DNA of 64,000 nt from NCBI GenBank assembly GCA_030789695.1, contig CM061141.1, forward strand, positions 197,047,689 through 197,111,688. Direction: 5' to 3'. The notes below the pieces were generated by a model, which saw nothing but the letters and a program-made list of their open reading frames with translations, ran no database searches and had not been told where the DNA came from. Below, in pieces: positions 56,318 through 64,000 of the stretch (its first letter is position 1; each line of letters opens with the position of its first letter). Origin of the DNA: Scilla litardierei (Eukaryota; Streptophyta; Magnoliopsida; Asparagales; Asparagaceae). A program made the translations under genes and the position numbers.

Positions 56318-56350
<33 letters not shown>
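56318..56350. repeat. AT dinucleotide run
   Basis: About sixteen TA units directly before the LINE 5' region. Confidence 0.9.
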
Positions 56351-56352
<2 letters not shown>

Positions 56353-57095
56353 TCTCTCTCTTCTCATTTTAAAGAGAGAATCTCCGGTGCTTCGAGGGGT
56401 TGGGCGATTCTCACCGGCCGCTCTAGCGGCTGGCCCCGTCGTCTCTTGCCGGCGGTTTGACGAGCGAGGCAGATATAGGAGTGATTCGCTTGTGGAAATC
56501 TCTGGGGGTTCGACTTGCGATTCACTTCGATTCGCTGATTTGTTCAAAGCTGAGGTTGTTTTCAGATCTGTTCGATTCTTCCTGCTGTTCAGATCTAGAT
56601 CTCGACAGAGGAGTGGATCGTGCTTCTGGGAGTTCGTCAAGAGTCATCGGAGGCGCCAGTTCTCTGATCCTGGTGCTGGGATCTTCGCGCTTCCGTTCTT
56701 AGTAGAATCAAGATCTCTCCTCTGAGAGCTTGATTCATGGTACGTTTCTTGATCTTTTTCATATTCTAGATCTGAGATTCGTTTTCGTGGTTGATCGTGA
56801 CTTCTGTGGTTCGATTCCTTGTTTGGTGGGGTGTGGTGCTCGAGTTATCGGTGGATGAATCGTGTTTCCACGGGGGCGGGATAGATCTCGTCTTCTGGTG
56901 CGGATCTCTTCTTGTTGCTGACTGGAACGGAGTCGTCGGCAGCTGGGAGCTTGGCCTTCGTCTTCGCTTCGGTCGTTATCGGACGGATCGAGAACTCAGG
57001 TGGAGTTCTTGATCCGGTGGTAAGTGATCCTGATTACTACTCTTCCCCCTTATACTGGTTCAAGATCTGATCTATTGTTTGATCTGATCTCCAGT

Positions 57096-59419
57096 ATGGC
57101 TTAGGCTAATATTGATGGAGCGAATGCTGCTGATAAGGTGGGGAACTGGCGAACGGTTAAGAGAAGGAAGGCTAACATTGGTGCTTCCAAGGGGAGAGGT
57201 GCTAGAGATGACTACAGTCCCCGTATGCAAGACGCTCAGGTGAAGGATGGCGGACCGCCGAAGGAAGGAGGGCATGTCTCTGGGAGCAAGAAAATATTTG
57301 AGAGACGAATGATGAGGCCCTCGTTTGAGATCAAGATTAATCCTCTTGCAGCTAAGCAATCATGGCTGGAATTATGCACCAATAAGCGGAAGATAGCAGA
57401 TGCGTTGGAAATGTGCTACATCCTGCCCGCTCTTGATGAAGCTGGGACTCATATTGCTGTTCTTCCGCAGGAGATTATTGACGAAGCAGCAAGCAACTGG
57501 GAGAACACACTAGTCACGTACGTGCTTGGCGATGTTCCATTCTATAGCCAGATGAAAGCTTGGGCTACTAGATCCTGGAAGAAGCAAGGTATGATGATCT
57601 TCTCCATAGAAAACGGATTCTTCTTCTTCCGTTTCAAGGATAAGGCTGACAGCGATGCCGTGCTCTACGGGGGGCCTTGGATGTTCGATGGACGTCTTGT
57701 TGTGATCCAACGCTGGGCACCGGATATGGGATTCGACAGAAATATGCTCTCCTCAGCTCTGCTATGGGTTCAGCTTCCCAATCTCCCGCTAAAATTCTGG
57801 TCATTGAAGATTTTGAACATCATAACTAGTGTGCTTGGTTCCCCTATTTGCTTAGACAGGGCCATGGTTACTATGGAGAGGATGACCTACGCGTGTTGCT
57901 TGGTTGAGATCTCGGCGGAGCAGGAGCTCCATCTGGCCATGACAGTTCAGACTGAAGATGGTGATTGCTTTGAAGTGGATGTCAGATATGAAGGGATCCC
58001 CCCATGGTGTATCAACTACAAGTGCTTTGGACATCTCGTCCAACAATGTTCGACAAAAGCTACTACTGCTAATGATACTAATGGCGAGGAGAAATTCGCT
58101 AGCAACACTACTAATGGCTCTGAGAGAGCGGGAGATTTGGGCAAAGCTCCGGAAATTGTAAGTACTCATCCATCCACTTCTTCTACGAGCGGCTCTGGTA
58201 AATGCGATGGGGCAGGGGCTGAAACTAGATGTAATAGCAATTTTCCTAATGTTGCGGAGGCTGTTGTCTGGGAGACTAATGTTTGTGAGACTAATGTTTG
58301 TGAGACTAATATTGCTGAGTTTTGTGTAGAGGAGAGGGATGATATGAGGGTATGTAATGTTGAGGCTGATGTAGCAGCTAGAGGGCCTGGTGAGGCATGT
58401 AATGGGGGTGGTGACTGTAAATATTCTACCATAGCTGATGACGGGAGGGCATGTAATGTCGTGGCTGATGTTTCAGCCAAGGAGCTGAATGAGGCTTGTA
58501 ATAGGGGAGGAGATGTAGCAGCTAAGGGGTCTGGTGGGACATGTAATAGGGACGATGGCTGTAAAAATTCTACATATGCTGATGGTGAAGTGGCCAGAAG
58601 GGCATGTAATAGTAGGGCTGATGTCTCAGCCAAGGAGCCGGATGAGGCTTGTAAAAGGGGGAGTGATGAGACTTGTAATGGGAGGAAGAGTGCCGCTGCG
58701 TTAACTGTCCCAGAGATGCGGGCTGTGGCCCGCTGCAATACTGATTGTATTTGGGGTGGGGGGACCGAAGACGTGGGTGGAGAGGTGATGTACAAAAAGC
58801 TGGGGGATTGCAGCAGTGAGGGCAACAGAAGAGACACATGTGCTGGCAGCAGTAAAGGGACAACAGAAGAGACACATGAGAGGCTTGTAAATACGGGAAT
58901 GTATGGCAAAGATGACAGGCTAACTACGTCTAGCATTCTGGGGGCAGATGAAGGCCAGTGTAGCAGGGGACCGCCTGTACACCACTCTAATAAAATAGGG
59001 GGGAAGGGATGGGGGTCGGACTGGGGAAGGGCTTGGGGCATATGCAGAGGCATCACTAGCCTAGCTCTAGTTCTAAAAAGATGAGCCCTACCGCTACGGT
59101 CATAGCAAATCACACAAACGCTACGGCTATAGCGAACGTCAACCCTTTTAATGTGTTGATATCCAGTAGTAACTCGCGTAGGGGTGCCTCATTACTTGAC
59201 AGTACTGGTGATTCGATTGATTTCGATAATGAACCAATTGACATGACTATTATTAATGAAGCATGGCTGGCCGAACAGGAGGAGATGAGGCTGAGTAGTA
59301 AAAATCGGAAAAAACCAAACCAGCACAAAGTTAGGGCAGTTTTTCTGAAGGGTACTCGTAAGAGTTCTAGAATTAATAGGGATGTTGGGCATCCCCTACC
59401 CCCCAATGTTATCCAATGA
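57096..59419 (+). pseudogene. LINE ORF1, nucleic-acid-binding protein, damaged
   Basis: The probable start ATG 57096 (MA) is followed at codon 3 by TAG (57102-57104), then an open frame of more than 650 codons to 59084. Residues about 60-260 form the DUF4283-type domain of plant LINE ORF1 (LPQEIIDEAASNWENTLV, YGGPWMFDGRLVVIQRWAP, WVQLPNLPLKFWS). Its zinc knuckle (58008-58051) reads CINYKCFGHLVQQC, where Tyr replaces the second Cys. A tail of Cys-containing repeats (58265-58690) follows, such as ETNVC x3 and units like RACN..ADVSAKE. The usual C-terminal segment (NPFNVLISSSNSRRG to PPNVIQ) is in another frame, ending at TGA 59417-59419, so a frameshift lies near 59050-59084. Confidence 0.82.
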
Positions 59420-62345
59420 CCTTGTTCATTTGGAATACGTGGGGGTTAATAATGTCATTAGACGAAGGGAGCTCAAGGATCGTTTCCGCAAATTTGTACC
59501 CTCATTGGTTGGTCTGCTTGAGACCAAGGTTATTGAAAATAATGCCCAGAGAATCACCAAATGCTTTCCGAAGAATTGGTCCACCATTGATAATCGTAGT
59601 ATGTGTCGCAATGGGCGCATTATTATCATGTATGACCCCGGTGTTTGGAATTGCGTGATTGATGATATGACGCTCAGCATATCTCTATGAGATGTAGTAA
59701 CGTTGCTGGCTTTGCTATGGTTGCGACCATTGTTTATGCATCCAATTCCTATCAAGATCGTAGAGCCCTTTGGGATGATATTGCTGCCAAAACCAGTAAG
59801 TATATAAATTCCCCTTGGATCGTTGGGGGTGACTTCAACTGCGTCAGATATTCTATAGATAAAGTTGGGTGCAGATTGGTTAATGGGTGTATGGTGGATG
59901 AGTTTAATGACTGCATTAATACCAGCGCTCTCATGGAGCTTAAGAATGTTGGTAACATGCTGAGCTGGAATAATCGTAATATTGGTTAAAGACGTATTAC
60001 TGCTACTCTTGACCGGTCGTTTTGCAATAGTGCTTGGATGGATATTCTCACGTATTCCTACTATGAATACATTGCGGGCAGGTCTAGTGATCATTCCATT
60101 CTCATTATACATACCCATCAGATTGGGGATACCGATCCTAAGCCTTTTAAATTCTTTAATGCCTGGCATCGTTGCCCTGAGTTTATTAATGTGTTGAAGG
60201 AGCATTGGCGTCTTAAGACCAATGGTTGTCCTATGATACAGCTGGTTTCCAAGCTTAAAAACATGAAGAACAGGTGTAATAAGTTTGGTGCAGGTTTTAG
60301 AGAAGGCAATGATGTGTTAAAATATCGATCTGAGCTTGCTGCTATTCAGGATAATCCCAATCTTAGCTCTTGTGTTGAACTGCAGAAAAAAGAGCGTATC
60401 TTAATCAACCAACTTGCTAAAGCTATTGATATTGATGAATCTATGCTTAAAAAAAGTAGACAAGATTGGCTGAGCCTTGGGGATAGGAATTTCCGCTTCT
60501 TCTATACTATGATGAAGGCTTGACAAAGCCATAATAATCTTGGTCATCTTATTTCTAGTGATGGATCCCGAAGCAATTCTATTGACAAACTTAAAGTTGA
60601 AGGGCCTGAGTTTTTTTTTGTCTTTATAACCAGAGATTATTGGAGAGTCCTTCCTTGTCTTACCACTAAAAGAGTTCTTACTATAGAGGCTGCTGATTGG
60701 GTTGAAAGGCATGTTCTTGCTGAGGAAGTTAAGAGTGCGGTTTTTCAAATTGGAGCTGATAAGGCCCCGGGGCCTGATGGCTTCAATGGTTTCTTTTATC
60801 AGAACTCATGGGATATTATTGGAAAGGATGTCACTATGGCTATTCTTAATTTTTTCAAGTCTGGAAAGATATACCGTCAGATTAACCATACCTTCTTCAC
60901 GCTCATACCTAAGAATAGCAATGCCTCGGGGCTAGGAGATTACAGGCCCATTTCCTGTTGTAATGTTGTGTACAAAATAATCAGCAAGGTCCTTTGCAAC
61001 CGGCTTAAGAAAGCAGTTATTGAACTAATATCACCGAATCAAGCGGCCTTCCTTCAAGATCGGTTACTTGCTGATTGTGCTTTGCTGGCGCATGAACATA
61101 TTAGGGATTTTAATAATCTTATGGGTGCTCGGGCTTGTCTTAAATTGGACTTGAGGAAAGCTTTTGATAGTGCCAATAGAGAGTTTGTCTACTTCATGCT
61201 ACATCAGATGGGGTTTAAGCACAAATTTATCAGTTGGATATGTCAATGTATATCCACCCATTCCTTCTCGGTTATGATCAATGGTTCCCCTTATGGTATG
61301 TTCCAATCTAATAGGGGTCTAAGGCAGGGGGATCCCCTATCCCCTTATCTCTTTGTCATTGTCATGGAGGCTTTCTCCTTGCTTATGGCTAAAGCTAATG
61401 TCACTCGCAGTATTATGCCTATGAAAAGAGCTGGGGTGATTATCCACCTGTTGTTCGCAGATGATTTGCTTTTTTTTTGTCGTGCTAACGCTGGTTCCTT
61501 TAAAGGTTTGAGAGATCTCCTCTCCACCTTCAAATCATATACTGGGCTTGAGGTTAATTGGAGCAAAAGTGCTGGTATATTTAGCAAAGGTGCCAGGGAT
61601 CCTAGTAGTTTGGCTGATATCTTGGGTATCAAAAGGGTGAAATCTCTATCTACATACTTGGGCCTTCCGCTTTCTACTAAGTATCCTAATGCCTCTATGT
61701 ATGGCCGGCTAATTGATAAATGTAAGAGCAGGCTGCAGGGGTGGTCCTCATCCTTATTATCTGTTACTGGTCGTATTGAGCTTGTCAAAACTGTTATCTA
61801 TGGCATGGTTGGGTTTTGGATGTAGGCCTTCCGTGTTCCTAAATCTGCCTTACGGTCCCTTACTTCAATTTGTAGGAAATTCATATGGGGGAAGAACCAT
61901 CTTTGGGCTTGGGATGATATTTGTGCTCCTAAGAAGGAAGGTGGTGTGGGGATCAGAAGTCTTATGGAATTGAACAATGCGTACGGTATTAAACTGTCTT
62001 GGCGTATGCTCACGCACACGGGGGGTTGGGCTTCCTATATGAGGGATCAATATATGCGCAATTCAGGGTTGTTTCAAGCCAAGCCCCATCCTATGCAATC
62101 CAGAACTTGGAAATTTATCCTGCATTGTCGTGAGTTCACTAAGAAGCTCACCAAATGCATTGTCATGAATGGTTCATCTACAGTATTCTGGTATGATAAC
62201 AGTCTTCTGTGTGGCCCGCTTAGTGACTCTTATGATGTTCCTGCTGGGGAGGAGAGGAATATGGTTAGTGACTATTGGTCCAGTGAAGGATGGGTGGTTG
62301 ATAGTGAAGGGATTTCTGGGACCCTTTGGACACAAAAACTCTATG
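59416..62345 (+). pseudogene. LINE ORF2: apurinic-type endonuclease and reverse transcriptase, damaged
   Basis: ATG 59416 overlaps the ORF1 stop (ATGA). Endonuclease motifs are LLETKV, IVGGDFNCVR and SDHSIL. RT motifs are DKAPGPDGF, PISCCNVVYKIISKVL, KLDLRKAFD, LRQGDPLSPYLF, and the catalytic FADD at 61454-61465. A C-terminal zf-RVT-like part (FWYDNSLLCGPLSD) is cut by the copia LTR. Lesions: loss of one G in a G run (59441-59445), a frame change near 59687, TAA 59987-59989, TGA 60521-60523 and TAG 61823-61825. The enzyme would nick DNA and copy RNA at the target. The three stops lie at single-base distance from sense codons, consistent with ordinary decay. Confidence 0.88.
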
Positions 62346-63058
62346 CCCGTCCTAAGTCGGACGGAAAATAGACAGAAATAGCAGCGGAAAATAATCATGT
62401 TAATCTAATTAACATTTAACCTTAAGGTCCAAGACCCTAATCCAAGATCTATGCCGACTTGGGATGGGTCTGACCATCCCAAGAAGGATCTAGCCTACTG
62501 CGATTAAATTAAACTAATGCTAATAAACACATACCCGGAATCTCAACCCTGGGGCAGGCGAGATGTTCTGCACCGTCTTCCGAGCCGCTCCCGTCCCATG
62601 CCGAGCCGCTCCTCGAACCGCTCCCTGAACCGCTCCTCGAACCGCTCCGCATCCCGAGGCGATCAATCCCGTGTCGCCGAGCCAACCACGCGATGAAGAA
62701 AGTTTCACGCGAGTGAAACCTCCGCCTAGATTTCGGATCTGAATCCGAACTCCTTTGCGGCTTTGCTAGAGCCCTAAGGAGCAAGGCAAAAATTTATAGG
62801 GAGAGGAGAAATATTAATTTAGCTTAGATCCGAGCGTGCTCCAACATTTACGAGAGCCGCTCAGATCTAGAGCTTGGGACGAGTTATGAGGAAGAGGGAG
62901 GGCCTCTATTTATAGAGGCGGCTGACTCTCCCCTTTTCTCCACAACCGAGGTGGGACTATTAATTTGGGATTAATTAAATCAAGTTAGTTTGCCTTTCAC
63001 AAAGGGCAAACTTCCTCGAATTTTAACTCCCTCACCGTTGAGCTTCAATGTTGGTACT
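62346..63058 (-). repeat. Copia LTR fragment (L), relative of F
   Basis: Shares CGTCCTAAGTCGGACGG, GCCGACTTGGG..GGGTCTGACC and ACATACCCGGAATCT with the F LTR, in reverse orientation, but with clear divergence. It lacks about 45 bases of the terminal end at the LINE junction and is cut at 63058 by the next LTR. Confidence 0.7.
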
Positions 63059-64000
63059 GTTGGGGTTTTGGCGGACCCCCAGAGCTCGGATCCGTATCCG
63101 TCCTAAGTCGAACGGACCACAGAGGCACAAAAGGCGCAGCGGAAAACCAGAAATCAAAATTTCTACACTAGCTAAACTATTTAGCTAGGCTCTGGGGAGC
63201 CAGAACCTAGCCCGATCTATGCCGACTTGGAGTGGGTCTGACCACCCCAAGAAGGATCTACACTAAGCGACTAATTAAAATCTACGCTAGAAAACGCTTA
63301 ACCACATACCCGGAATCTTGGCCCTGGAGCAGGCAAGATGTACCGCACCGTCTTGAGAAGCTCCTCGTAGCCGAGCCGCGTTGACCCGATCTCCCTGAGC
63401 CGCCTCGCACCCTCGCACCGATCCGCCCGAGCCGCTTTCGCCTCCGAGCCGATCACACGCGGTAGAAAGTTTCACTTGAGAAGAACCCGCGTCTTAGACG
63501 TCCGGATCAGATCCAAACCCCCTTCGTAGTCGTGCTAGGACTACTCCGGAGAATAGGAAAATAGAGAGAGAGAGATTAGTCGCGGATCGAGCTTGCTCTA
63601 AAAATCAGGAGCTACCCGATCGTTGACTGGTGTGTTTTTCAACGAGGAGAGTGCACCCCTATTTATATAGGGAGTGAGCACTCAACTTCTCGTTGCGGGC
63701 AATGTGGGACAATTCCCATGAAGAGAAAAATTCAATTAAGCCATTTGGCTTAATTTCAACTTTAAAGTTAGCCTTTCACAAAGTCAAACTTTAACGAATT
63801 AATTCTCCTCACATACTAAACTTCAGACACCAAACAAGCTATCAATCAGAAAAGCTTGGAATGGTGATCGCGTAGGAACTGACGGTGACGAATTTCGACT
63901 TCGTTTGACCACTCAAACAATTGCTCAAAGTTTAGCAATTTCTCAAAAATCGTAGCCGTCATTAGGGGTTTCAAAACCCCTAATTTGACTTAAGTTGCGG
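63059..64000 (-). repeat. 3' LTR of a copia element of the F family (G), cut by the window edge
   Basis: Starts TGTTGGGGTTTTGGCGGACC on the plus strand, the reverse of the F LTR end. It continues through the F-type promoter (TATATAAAT on the minus strand, about 63661-63669) and the GTTGAAAAACACACCA-like leader to base 64000. The body of the element lies right of the window. Confidence 0.85.

Larger units (their letters stand above)
56351..62345 (+). mobile_element. L1-type LINE, 3' truncated
   Basis: About 700 bp of 5' untranslated region (T/C- and G-rich) precede ORF1 (zinc knuckle protein) and ORF2 (endonuclease and reverse transcriptase). The sequence ends within the C-terminal part of ORF2, where a copia LTR begins at about 62346, so the 3' tail and poly(A) are missing. 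No target duplication can be tested. It probably lies in the 5' LTR of H. Confidence 0.88.

Overview
This 64 kb window looks like nuclear DNA of a flowering plant, from a deeply nested block of transposable elements. The evidence is the kind of elements present: Athila-like Ty3/gypsy retrotransposons primed by tRNA-Asp, other gypsy and Ty1/copia LTR elements, an L1-type LINE, a CACTA end, a hAT element, and plant gene fragments captured inside DNA transposons. I found no intact host gene, no rRNA or tRNA gene, and nothing bacterial. The species cannot be read from the sequence.

Layout, left to right (element letters are mine). E (1-3935, minus) is an Athila-like element with an open gag frame running off the left edge, a tRNA-Asp primer site and a 1815-bp LTR. 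It sits in the integrase of A, a plus-strand Athila-like element running to 20628. A is also split by a 1600-bp hAT element (4349-5948) carrying an antisense malate synthase fragment, and by C (8656-17728), a gypsy derivative with very long LTRs and no genes. A ends with its 3' LTR (19062-20628) and abuts the right part of a CACTA element (to 22761) that carries a gluconokinase fragment joined to a possible BIG BROTHER-type ubiquitin-ligase fragment. Next come a gypsy 3' end (to 23416) and a copia 3' end (to 26196). The rest, up to about 56.3 kb, is H, a decayed gypsy element. F (copia with gag only, 26346-42718) is in its 3' LTR, B (Athila-like with one unknown ORF, 35193-42601) is inside F, and D (Athila-like with gag, protease and env-position gene but no polymerase, 43658-54093) is in H's gag. 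An L1 LINE (about 56350-62345) and two copia LTR pieces (62346-64000, the last cut by the window) close the region.

Insertions F, B, D, C and the hAT element each have perfect target-site duplications, so their order can be read: H before F before B; H before D; A before E, hAT and C. Most LTR elements whose internal region is visible lack a polymerase (B, C, D, F, and H as preserved), so they must have moved with enzymes supplied in trans.

The most unusual signals are non-coding. The E LTR holds five hairpins with one constant 14-nt loop and different self-complementary stems. The A/B/D LTRs hold two further hairpins with constant loops and changing stems. In A and D the LTR promoter design (paired CCGATCGG palindromes just upstream of a TATA box) is repeated inside the element in front of the env-position gene, which suggests a separate internal promoter for that gene.
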